A stretch of 64,000 nucleotides of DNA. Origin: Candidatus Saccharimonadota bacterium. Its GTDB lineage: Bacteria; Patescibacteriota; Saccharimonadia; Saccharimonadales; Saccharimonadaceae. The notes beneath the pieces are model-generated. The model saw only the letters and a program-made list of their open reading frames with translations. It had not been told where the DNA came from and did no database searches. Both the position numbers and the translations under genes were made by a program. Positions within the stretch are counted from its first letter, which is position 1, and each line of letters starts with the position of its first letter. Positions 57,603-64,000 of the stretch are shown piece after piece. The stretch covers positions 62,001-126,000 of the forward strand of contig JAFZQB010000013.1 of NCBI GenBank assembly GCA_017552385.1, given 5' to 3'.

Positions 57603-58769
57603 GTTTTTGGTTTGTTTTTCGTTATCACGTAGGATTGTGAGGGTAATTGTATCCCCAACGGCGTGCTCGCCAAGAAGTGTACCGAGAGAGGTTGAAGCGC
57701 CAATTTTGACCCCATCAACAGCTAAGATAATATCCTCTTTTTTAAGTCCTGCTTGGTCGGCCGGAGAGCTTTTAATGACGCTTGATACGTAGGCGCCAAA
57801 AGTAGAGGCAAGATCTTCTTCGATGGCAGTAGCTGCGTCAATACTGGAATAGGTGATACCTGCGTAGGCGCGCTTAGCTTCGCCTGTTGCGAGAATGGTT
57901 TTCAGCATACCTTTGACGGAAGAAATCGGAATAGCAAAGCCGATGTTATTACCTGAGGATACGGCCGTGTTGATACCGATTACTTCTCCGGCTGCGTTCA
58001 CTAATGGGCCGCCGGAATTACCGGAATTGATTGCAGCGTCGGTTTGAATCATATCGGTAAGCGTTTCGGCGTTCTGGTATGAAGAATCGGTAGCGGTGAG
58101 AGAGCGACCGGTACCAGATATGATGCCGGACGTGACGGTATTCTGGTATTGGCCGAGCGCGTTGCCGATAGCGATGACTTGCTCACCTACGGTAATGGTT
58201 TTGGAATCTCCTAATGTGGCGGGGGTCAAATCATCTACATTGTTGATTTTGAGATAAGCGACGTCATTGAGTGGGTCTGTACCGATTAGATCCACGTCCT
58301 TGCAAACTGTGCCATTATCAAGAACTACGTATATCTTGGTGGCGTCTTCTATAACGTGTTTATTGGTGAGGACATATCCATCTTTTGACACAATGATACC
58401 AGTGCCAGCAGCCTCGCTGGTTGACTCGGTGGGGCCATAGAAGAAGTTGTAGCTTGTAGTTTTAATTTCTGTAATGATTGACACAACAGATGCGGATACT
58501 CTGTTTGCCACTTCGGCAATGCTACCTTCCGTGAAATTAGCGGAGTTGCCGTCTGGTGTGAATTCGGTGACAAAATTATTAGAAGGTTCGTCGAACAATG
58601 GTGAAGTGATAATGCCGCCACATAGGATAAACAACATTGCGCCACAGGCTAGTGCGGAGACGATTGAAACTATTAGTGCAGTAATTGCTAAGTTCTTGCT
58701 TGATTTTTCTGTTGTCTCAGACGTGTGCTCTGGTTTATCTACATCCTTAATAATATCTGCTTCTTGCAT
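57573..58769 (-). CDS. HtrA/DegP-type serine protease
   Basis: 398 aa. Cytoplasmic N-terminus, TM helix about residues 27-52, trypsin domain with His138 (TNKHVIED), Asp169 (LNDVAYLKI) and Ser252 (GNSGGPLVN), then one PDZ domain (KSSPADQAGLKKEDIILAV). Extracytoplasmic quality control. SD AAAAGGAGG. Confidence 0.95.
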   Translation of the reverse strand: MQEADIIKDVDKPEHTSETTEKSSKNLAITALIVSIVSALACGAMLFILCGGIITSPLFDEPSNNFVTEFTPDGNSANFTEGSIAEVANRVSASVVSIITEIKTTSYNFFYGPTESTSEAAGTGIIVSKDGYVLTNKHVIEDATKIYVVLDNGTVCKDVDLIGTDPLNDVAYLKINNVDDLTPATLGDSKTITVGEQVIAIGNALGQYQNTVTSGIISGTGRSLTATDSSYQNAETLTDMIQTDAAINSGNSGGPLVNAAGEVIGINTAVSSGNNIGFAIPISSVKGMLKTILATGEAKRAYAGITYSSIDAATAIEEDLASTFGAYVSSVIKSSPADQAGLKKEDIILAVDGVKIGASTSLGTLLGEHAVGDTITLTILRDNEKQTKNLTLTEYSEQ

Positions 58770-58792
58770 AAATTACCTCCTTTTAGATGTCT

Positions 58793-59581
58793 TTATACAT
58801 TGAATATTGGTTCACTGAATCCGATTATGACGATAGCTAAAACAGCTAGCCCGAAGAAAATTGGTGCAGCGGCGTCTTTGAATCGGAACTGTCCGTCGTG
58901 TTTCTCTACGGAATGGAAGATTCGTTCGGTCGTGAAACTGAAGATAGCGAGAATAATAGAAAGCTGAGGAATGATTATACCGAGATTCGTAAAGGCGTAG
59001 ACGATAAGCCAAGAGTGGCAAAGTAGAGCAATTTCAGCAAAGATAGCGCCAAAGATGAGGGCAGGATAACCGTTGTCGTTAGTGTTGTCGTTTTGTGCTA
59101 GGACATGACGGGTCGCACTATAACCAATGATGAATTCGAGTAAGACTAGAACGATAGGGTTGAGGCTTGCGCATAAAATGCTTGCTGCGGTTGTGCCGAG
59201 GAAGACAGAAGAAATAGCTTGAACTAGAGTCCATGATTCGGTGGTTTGAGGTTTGACGATAGTCAACCAAATTACGTAGCAAATTGCCAATATGTAGTGG
59301 ACAATGAGTATTTCGGAACCTGAAAAGTAGGCCAGTAATACGAAGCTGGAACCAACTATGAGATCTACTAAGTTGCTTTTGATATTAAGCCATAGATAGT
59401 GTGGACGAACTGCGAATGTGCGCCATTTACTAAGTAAGACTAAGGCGAAACCAATGATCCAGGATCCGGAAACAATCGTGACAAATATGGAGCCGATACC
59501 GAGAAGAATATTGAGGATAGTATGAAGAATAGTGGATAGTGTATTGCGGCTTTTACGAATGAATATATAGTCTGATGCCAT
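58793..59581 (-). CDS. Multi-pass membrane protein of unknown function
   Basis: 262 aa with seven to eight TM helices; loops contain RPHYLWLNIKSN and NDNTNDNGY. No family recognised with certainty. It lies upstream of the HtrA gene on the same strand (23 bp), possibly one unit. Two -10-like boxes (TATACT 59586-59591, TATAAT 59591-59596) precede the ATG. Confidence 0.72.
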   Translation of the reverse strand: MASDYIFIRKSRNTLSTILHTILNILLGIGSIFVTIVSGSWIIGFALVLLSKWRTFAVRPHYLWLNIKSNLVDLIVGSSFVLLAYFSGSEILIVHYILAICYVIWLTIVKPQTTESWTLVQAISSVFLGTTAASILCASLNPIVLVLLEFIIGYSATRHVLAQNDNTNDNGYPALIFGAIFAEIALLCHSWLIVYAFTNLGIIIPQLSIILAIFSFTTERIFHSVEKHDGQFRFKDAAAPIFFGLAVLAIVIIGFSEPIFNV

Positions 59582-59657
59582 ATGTAGTATATTATATCAA
59601 AAATCATAAAATAAAACTTAAAAGTTTAAAAAATTGCATAAGCAATTTTGGGTGTGT

Positions 59658-59663
59658 TATAAT
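59658..59663 (+). promoter_or_regulatory. Extended -10 of lepB (leaderless type)
   Basis: TGT-TATAAT 7 nt before the ATG at 59671; no SD. Confidence 0.65.
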
Positions 59664-59670
59664 GATTCAT

Positions 59671-60336
59671 ATGGTAAAAGATTTTAGTCAAGCGACTTTT
59701 TTTCAGAGGCATCCTCTTCTTAAGGACATTTGTAGCCTCCTTTTGTTTGTCGGTGCGGTAGCTTTAGGCACGGTGATATTAAATCTTTTCGTTTTTAAGT
59801 CGTATAGCGTGGTTGGTGGGAGTATGGAGAATACTTTGCTTGGCGATGATCGTGTGATTGTCAACAGGCTGGTGGTCTCTTGGTCGCATTTTCTAGGCAA
59901 AGAATATGTGCCGAATCGTGGTGATGTAATTGTGTTTGCAAACGGCAGTTCTAGTGGTGAAATGACCTGTGCGGCGCCTGTTGGTATAAAAGACCAATAC
60001 ATTATCAAGCGCGTGATTGCTTTCCCTGGCGAAAGAGTACAGGTCAAAGATGGAGTATTGACCGTTTATCAAAAGGATGCGGAAGCTGATGACTGGGATG
60101 AAGGCACGGTTTATGATGAATTATGGCGTAAAGCTGAAGATGATGGCCCGAAAGCACATACGAGTGGGGAGATTGATATTGTGGTGCCGGAGGGAGAGTT
60201 GTTTGTTTCTGGCGATAACCGCGAAGGTTCTAATAGCTATGATAGCCGTAATGGCCTAGGCACGATTCCTTATTGTCGTATTGCTGGTCCGGTGATTATG
60301 CGACTGTTCCCGATAAATCGTTTTAGACTTTTTTAA
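59671..60336 (+). CDS. lepB: Signal peptidase I
   Basis: Cleaves signal peptides of Sec-exported proteins. 221 aa from the ATG at 59671 (MVKDFSQATFF), fixed by the promoter rather than an in-frame start at 59575. TM about 20-41, Ser51 (GGSMENTLL), Lys113 (YIIKRVIAFPGE), and the C-terminal SGDNREGSNSYDSR box. Divergent from the membrane-protein gene. Confidence 0.95.
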   Translation: MVKDFSQATFFQRHPLLKDICSLLLFVGAVALGTVILNLFVFKSYSVVGGSMENTLLGDDRVIVNRLVVSWSHFLGKEYVPNRGDVIVFANGSSSGEMTCAAPVGIKDQYIIKRVIAFPGERVQVKDGVLTVYQKDAEADDWDEGTVYDELWRKAEDDGPKAHTSGEIDIVVPEGELFVSGDNREGSNSYDSRNGLGTIPYCRIAGPVIMRLFPINRFRLF

Positions 60337-60352
60337 TTTATAGCCTAAGAAA

Positions 60353-60375
60353 GACCCCCTTTCGGGGGCCTTTTT
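60353..60375 (+). terminator. Terminator after lepB
   Basis: Stem around CCCCC/GGGGG with TTTC loop and five T. Confidence 0.82.
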
Positions 60376-60382
60376 CGAGCTA

Positions 60383-60634
60383 TTATGCGCGAGTTAGGTG
60401 CCAACTAAGATCAGTTGAGTTGAACTCCAACATATATCTTGTCTGGCCCGCGATAATATCGAAGATGTGATGCGCTGCTGTGCCAACGAATTTGATGTGA
60501 GTACGGACAAGTTCCGTAACCTCGACTTCCGATTCGCCCCGCTTTTTGAATGAAAGCGGTTGGCATGGCGTCATCTCGTACCCAAAAAGGGCCATTACTT
60601 CGACGCGCTCGGTTGTAGTTTTATTATTTTTCAT
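60383..60634 (-). CDS. 83-aa protein with structured leader
   Basis: MKNNKTTTERVEVMALFGYE start; SD AAGGAG. Soluble, beta-rich middle (VEVTELVRTHIKFVG), C-terminal YMLEFNSTDLSWHLTRA, one Cys. No family recognised. Its ~140-nt 5' leader has competing helices, so expression may be regulated by RNA structure. Confidence 0.62.
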   Translation of the reverse strand: MKNNKTTTERVEVMALFGYEMTPCQPLSFKKRGESEVEVTELVRTHIKFVGTAAHHIFDIIAGQTRYMLEFNSTDLSWHLTRA

Positions 60635-60663
60635 AAGTAACTCCTTGGATTTAATTCTAAAGA

Positions 60664-60786
60664 GTCATTTATGTGAGCCCAAACTTTTAAGGCTCTTGGC
60701 AGACGGAAGTAAATGACGTAACTTCCAACTGCTACGTTGATTTTGTCTAGACGGTGACCGTAGTATGACTAGACGCTTTAATTATA
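60664..60786 (-). promoter_or_regulatory. Structured, switch-like leader upstream of the 83-aa gene
   Basis: -10 TATAAT at 60781-60786. Helix 1 GTCTAG/CTAGAC (60745-60774) with an inner ACGG/CCGT. Helix 2 GGAAGT/ACTTCC (60705-60726). Helix 3 GTCATTTA/TAAATGAC (60664-60717) containing GAGCC/GGCTC. Helices 2 and 3 share bases and cannot form together. Confidence 0.55.
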
Positions 60787-60839
60787 GAAAAAACACAATC
60801 GATTTTGTAGTCTTGACATTGGCCCTATCTGATTGTTTA

Positions 60840-61079
60840 CTAGACGGCTAATGTTTTAAGTGCTTTTTTGATGGCTGGGCGATCAAAACCAACTATTTTG
60901 GCGATCTCTTTGCCATCAGAATCTGTGAAGATGGTTACTGGGACAGAAGAAATGCCGAGCTTAATAGCTTCGTCGGAGGTCGTAGCGTCGATTTCTTCAT
61001 ATTTGATATTATGCTCGTCGAGCCAATCCATAAGGGCGTGGCAATAGATACAAGTTGGGGTTGTAAATACTCTAATCAT
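60840..61079 (-). CDS. Glutaredoxin-like protein
   Basis: 79 aa thioredoxin-fold protein: MIRVFTTPTCIYCHAL with the CIYC redox pair at residues 10-13, cis-Pro in SSVPVTIF, then VGFDRP. The ATG at 61079 is set by the -10; a longer in-frame start is upstream of it. Probably reduces protein disulfides. It lies downstream of the sensor kinase, 33 bp apart. Confidence 0.9.
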   Translation of the reverse strand: MIRVFTTPTCIYCHALMDWLDEHNIKYEEIDATTSDEAIKLGISSVPVTIFTDSDGKEIAKIVGFDRPAIKKALKTLAV

Positions 61080-61085
61080 GAGACC

Positions 61086-61091
61086 ATTATA
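61086..61091 (-). promoter_or_regulatory. Extended -10 of the glutaredoxin-like gene (leaderless type)
   Basis: TGT-TATAAT on the minus strand, 6 nt before the ATG at 61079; no SD. Confidence 0.65.
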
Positions 61092-61112
61092 ACACAGCTT
61101 ATGTGCCATTTT

Positions 61113-62063
61113 TTACGCGAAACGCAGTTCGAATGAGGTGGTGTTTTTATCTGATTTGACGGATAGCTGCCAGTTATTCCTTTTAGCCAAAGAGTCTGCT
61201 ATAGCTAGTCCAAGACCAGAGCCAGAGCTGGCTTTGTCTACTTGATAGAAACGATCAAAGACGTGGGCTAGTTTGTCATTGGGTATAGTCGTGCCATCGT
61301 TTGTGATGGTCAAGTTTTTTGTTGTGACCGTAATAACAATGGACTTGTCGCAGTACTTGATGGCATTGTCTAGTAAAATCTCGAAGATTTCTTTGAAATC
61401 GCTGCGGTTTATTTTAATCTTTTTATTTGTTGTGTTGTTTTTGAGCTTGATACCCTTATTTTTAATGCGGGACGAGAATGATGTGATAATACCACTAACC
61501 GTACGTTTTAGATCGAATTCTTCGATGGTGAGCTTTTCTTGGACAGCATCTGTTTTGGCTAGTCGAAGGAGAGCTAAATTTAAAGTTTCGATTTTATCGG
61601 CTTCTATTTCTATATTTTTTATCCAGTGGTTTTCTTCGCTTAAGTCTGCCGCTTCAAGGTTTGCTTTGATGGCGGCAACCGGGGTTTTGATTTCGTGCGA
61701 GGCGTTGGCGATGAAAATTTTCTGTGTCTCGTATGCTGTTTTGACTGGTTTAATCGCTTGCTCGGCAAATATGTATGAGAAGATAGAAACAATTATTTCT
61801 ACGGCTACGCCGATAATGATCAAAGTGATGAGTAGTGATCTTAGGGAAGCTTCTCGATCGGCGATAATGCGTTCTTCCATGATTTGGCGGAATTTAGTAT
61901 TTCCGTCTGGTAGTTCCTCGATTGTTATTTCGAGTGGAATGGGACGGCGAGCGTCAGAAGAGTTTTTCGCGACGATATAGATACTGGAAAAGGCTGCAAT
62001 CAAGATGAAGGACGTGGTAGCCAGATTGATTAGAATAAAGTGGTTTCGGAGCTTTCTAAACAT
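61113..62063 (-). CDS. Sensor histidine kinase
   Basis: 316 aa. Two TM helices (about 9-31 and 76-100) flank a small extracellular loop of about 45 residues. H-box NASHEIKTP (His123), N-box ILLDNAIKY, G-box GSGSGLGLAIADSL. No HAMP or PAS is obvious. Pairs with the response regulator directly upstream (25 bp). Signal unknown; the tiny sensor loop suggests a partner or membrane cue. Confidence 0.94.
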   Translation of the reverse strand: MFRKLRNHFILINLATTSFILIAAFSSIYIVAKNSSDARRPIPLEITIEELPDGNTKFRQIMEERIIADREASLRSLLITLIIIGVAVEIIVSIFSYIFAEQAIKPVKTAYETQKIFIANASHEIKTPVAAIKANLEAADLSEENHWIKNIEIEADKIETLNLALLRLAKTDAVQEKLTIEEFDLKRTVSGIITSFSSRIKNKGIKLKNNTTNKKIKINRSDFKEIFEILLDNAIKYCDKSIVITVTTKNLTITNDGTTIPNDKLAHVFDRFYQVDKASSGSGLGLAIADSLAKRNNWQLSVKSDKNTTSFELRFA

Positions 62064-62069
62064 ATCTTT

Positions 62070-62075
62070 ATTATA
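62070..62075 (-). promoter_or_regulatory. Extended -10 of the histidine kinase gene (leaderless type)
   Basis: TGC-TATAAT on the minus strand, 6 nt before the ATG at 62063, inside the regulator-kinase gap; gives the kinase its own start. Confidence 0.6.
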
Positions 62076-62088
62076 GCAAACTATATTG

Positions 62089-62751
62089 TTAAGCTTTGGT
62101 TACGAGCTTGTATCCAAGTCCGCGGACTGTTTTGATTTCTACTTTCGAATGGAGAGATTTGAGTTTCTTGCGGAGGTAAGACATGTAAACTTCGACGTAA
62201 TTGTCTTCGGCCATCATATCGGCGCCCCAAACGTGGGCGAGTATATAATCTTTCTGCACGGTTTTCTCGCCAGATTTGATTAGCATCTCTAGAATTTCAT
62301 TTTCTTTCTCAGTGACTGAAATACCGTTTAAAGTTCGATTTTCCGAATCTAGTTCTAGATCTTCGTACTTTAAGATTTTTGATTCGCGAAGTGCTGGCCG
62401 ACGCGTGAGCGCATTTAATCTTGCGATGAGTTCCTTGGTTTTAAATGGTTTAGCTAGATAATCATCCGCACCATTTTCTAGCCCTTTGACTTTATCTTCA
62501 ACTTCGGATAGGGCAGACAGCATAATGACGGGTGTTTTGACTCCGCGTTTGCGGATCGACTCAAGTATTTCGAGCCCTGACATTTTTGGCAACATAATAT
62601 CGAGAACAATAGCGTCGTAGACAGGTTTTATGGCTAGATTAAAGCCCTCCTCTCCGTCGGCAGCCCAGTCAACATTGATGCCTGATTTTTTTAGCAAATG
62701 TGTGACCGCATCGGCTAAAAGTTGTTCGTCTTCTACGTATAATATTCTCAT
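62089..62751 (-). CDS. OmpR/PhoB-family response regulator
   Basis: 220 aa. Receiver: Asp51 (IVLDIMLPKMSG) and Lys101 (YLAKPF). DNA-binding winged helix: NRTLNGISVTEKENEILEML, then VEVYMSYLRKKL and TVRGLGYKLV. SD AAGGAAG. First gene of the pair with the histidine kinase. Confidence 0.95.
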   Translation of the reverse strand: MRILYVEDEQLLADAVTHLLKKSGINVDWAADGEEGFNLAIKPVYDAIVLDIMLPKMSGLEILESIRKRGVKTPVIMLSALSEVEDKVKGLENGADDYLAKPFKTKELIARLNALTRRPALRESKILKYEDLELDSENRTLNGISVTEKENEILEMLIKSGEKTVQKDYILAHVWGADMMAEDNYVEVYMSYLRKKLKSLHSKVEIKTVRGLGYKLVTKA

Positions 62752-62844
62752 TTATTCTTCCTTGTTTATATTATAATAGTATTACGAATGCTTAAAATGA
62801 AGCTTAAAAAGTTTACAAAGTTTTAAGGTTTATAAGGAGGTAAC

Positions 62845-63183
62845 ATGGAAAATAGTGAAATCGTTGACGCGCTTTCCGGTGTATGGTATCTTGCCACTAC
62901 CGAAGATGATCAGCCGCATGTACGCCCATTGGATAAAGCGGCCGAAGTGAACGGTAAGGTTTATTTTGGTACATCGCGAACAAAAAAGATGTTCGCACAA
63001 ATAGAGCAGAGCCCGAAGGTTGAAGTATTTGCAATGAATGAGTTTGGAGCATGTAGGTTTATGGCTGAGGCGTATCCAGAGGAAGATGAGGAGGTTTCGA
63101 AAGAAGCCTTTGAAAAAATGGGAAAGCCCTTTGATGATAATAGCTCCGTTGCCATTCGGTTTGAAAGAATACGCAAGGCATAA
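62845..63183 (+). CDS. PNPOx-like flavin-binding protein
   Basis: 112 aa pyridoxamine-phosphate-oxidase-like split barrel (VWYLATTEDDQPHVRPLDKA, VYFGTSRTKKMFAQIEQSPK, VAIRFERIRKA). Likely binds FMN or a related cofactor; the substrate is unknown. SD AAGGAGG. Confidence 0.88.
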   Translation: MENSEIVDALSGVWYLATTEDDQPHVRPLDKAAEVNGKVYFGTSRTKKMFAQIEQSPKVEVFAMNEFGACRFMAEAYPEEDEEVSKEAFEKMGKPFDDNSSVAIRFERIRKA

Positions 63184-63184
63184 G

Positions 63185-63212
63185 AAAGCCCCGCTTTAAG
63201 GCGGGGCTTTGA
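63185..63212. terminator. Bidirectional terminator
   Basis: Stem AAAGCCCCGC/GCGGGGCTTT between the convergent PNPOx-like gene and the 240-aa gene. Confidence 0.78.
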
Positions 63213-63935
63213 TTATGAGGGGTATTGACGTACGTTAAGTATACCGATACGCTGAGGTGCTCCAGCGAAGACATTTTTTCTATATGCTTCGCCTGTTTTT
63301 TGATACTTTGCCTTGAGCCAGGGATCGTCGTAGAAGAGATTTTTCTCTACACTTAAGACGTTAAAAATTCGGCTTAATTGTTCAAGCGTCGTGTCTAATG
63401 GCATCGATAGGCAATCGTGACGGCTTCGTTCGTATAATTGGACCAATGGGAATGCAAGGAGCAAAATTGTATTGGCTGCACAATTTAGTTCGCAAATGGT
63501 GCTATTATCAAACTCTGGGTCTTCACTGCTTAAGTAACGGATTTTTAGTTGTCGTCTGTACGTTTCTACTTTCCACATTGCGGTGCGGACATCTTCGTCT
63601 GAGAGTTGTTGCTCCGGATAGAGATGAATCAGATGATAATATAGCCTGATATAGTTTCCTGCTCTTTTAAGAGAATGGTTAATTGACGCGACTGCGTCTT
63701 CCTGACTACACTTGAACGACTCGAAAACATCTGCGTATAGTTTTTCATCTGAACTATCGAAGTTTAATTCTTTTTCTAGGTCAAAACTATCTGGCGCTGA
63801 TTGTATTGTTTCTGGTGTCGTGGTGCTTTCGTCCTCCTCCTCCTTCTCTTTGTCATAATCGATAAAGACATATTTCGTGAAATCATAGATAAGCCAGATT
63901 ACAGTAATAAGGCCGATCGTTGCAAAGAACTCCAT
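63213..63935 (-). CDS. Membrane-anchored protein of unknown function, 240 aa
   Basis: N-terminal TM helix (about residues 2-24), then a very acidic Glu/Asp/Thr stretch, then a helical domain (VETYRRQLKIRYLSSED, CELNCAANTILLLAF). No family recognised. GGAGG SD. Confidence 0.68.
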   Translation of the reverse strand: MEFFATIGLITVIWLIYDFTKYVFIDYDKEKEEEDESTTTPETIQSAPDSFDLEKELNFDSSDEKLYADVFESFKCSQEDAVASINHSLKRAGNYIRLYYHLIHLYPEQQLSDEDVRTAMWKVETYRRQLKIRYLSSEDPEFDNSTICELNCAANTILLLAFPLVQLYERSRHDCLSMPLDTTLEQLSRIFNVLSVEKNLFYDDPWLKAKYQKTGEAYRKNVFAGAPQRIGILNVRQYPS

Positions 63936-64000
63936 GCAGCCCCCTCCTTTTAAGGTGCAAATTTTCTATATTATAGCATAATTATGCAGTTTTCGCAATT

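Overview
The window looks like a chromosome segment of a Candidate Phyla Radiation bacterium, most likely Candidatus Saccharibacteria (TM7). The basis is as follows. Genes are small and tightly packed. There is no L30 gene between rpsE and rplO. The ribosomal proteins seen are zinc-free. Two sortases, a YabE-like G5 cell-wall protein and FtsEX with a PcsB-like CHAP protein suggest a Gram-positive type envelope. There is an L-lactate dehydrogenase. The genetic code is standard: RF1 and RF2 are both encoded, and several genes end in TGA. The phylum call is inference from gene content.

Layout. 1-18.1 kb is almost entirely minus-strand housekeeping genes. In transcription order they are serS, hpf, secA, an M16-like peptidase, murD, prfB, ftsE, ftsX, a PcsB/CHAP protein, an S41 protease, a G5/3D protein, rsmA, a tail-anchored protein and metG (cut by the window edge). 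A secreted DUF2207 protein lies just upstream of serS. 18-28.5 kb holds ldh, an orphan gene, lysS, a CPBP protease, rseP, frr, a sortase, tRNA-Leu(CAA), small membrane proteins and an HD-domain fusion. 28.3-42 kb holds small unknown genes, the alpha/spc ribosomal block (rplF-rplR-rpsE-rplO, secY, a second sortase, infA, rpmJ, rpsM, rpsK, rpsD, rpoA, rplQ, rplM, rpsI), three paralogous small genes, luxS and rpsB-tsf.

42-53.4 kb is accessory. It carries an L31 gene, a DUF3137 protein and tRNA-Val(CAC). Directly after the tRNA is a roughly 3 kb island in which four small genes are separated by a repeat family with strictly kept module lengths (about 78 and 93 bp). Three enzyme homologues that have lost catalytic residues follow (Asp/Glu racemase, D-2-hydroxyacid dehydrogenase, VanY-like peptidase), then tRNA-Leu(UAA). 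53.4-64 kb carries a large prepilin-like surface protein, prfA-prmC, an HtrA protease, signal peptidase I, a glutaredoxin-like protein, a two-component system and small unknown genes.

Two expression classes stand out. Many housekeeping genes have an extended -10 box (TGnTATAAT) only 6-7 nt before the ATG and no Shine-Dalgarno (SD) sequence, which implies leaderless mRNAs. Many short accessory genes have the same type of promoter, then a hairpin at the predicted 5' end of the RNA, then a strong SD. Three of these leaders share one two-hairpin architecture. The leader at 60.6-60.8 kb can form mutually exclusive helices. The most unusual structures are the 44.1-47.0 kb repeat/cassette island and these leader RNAs.
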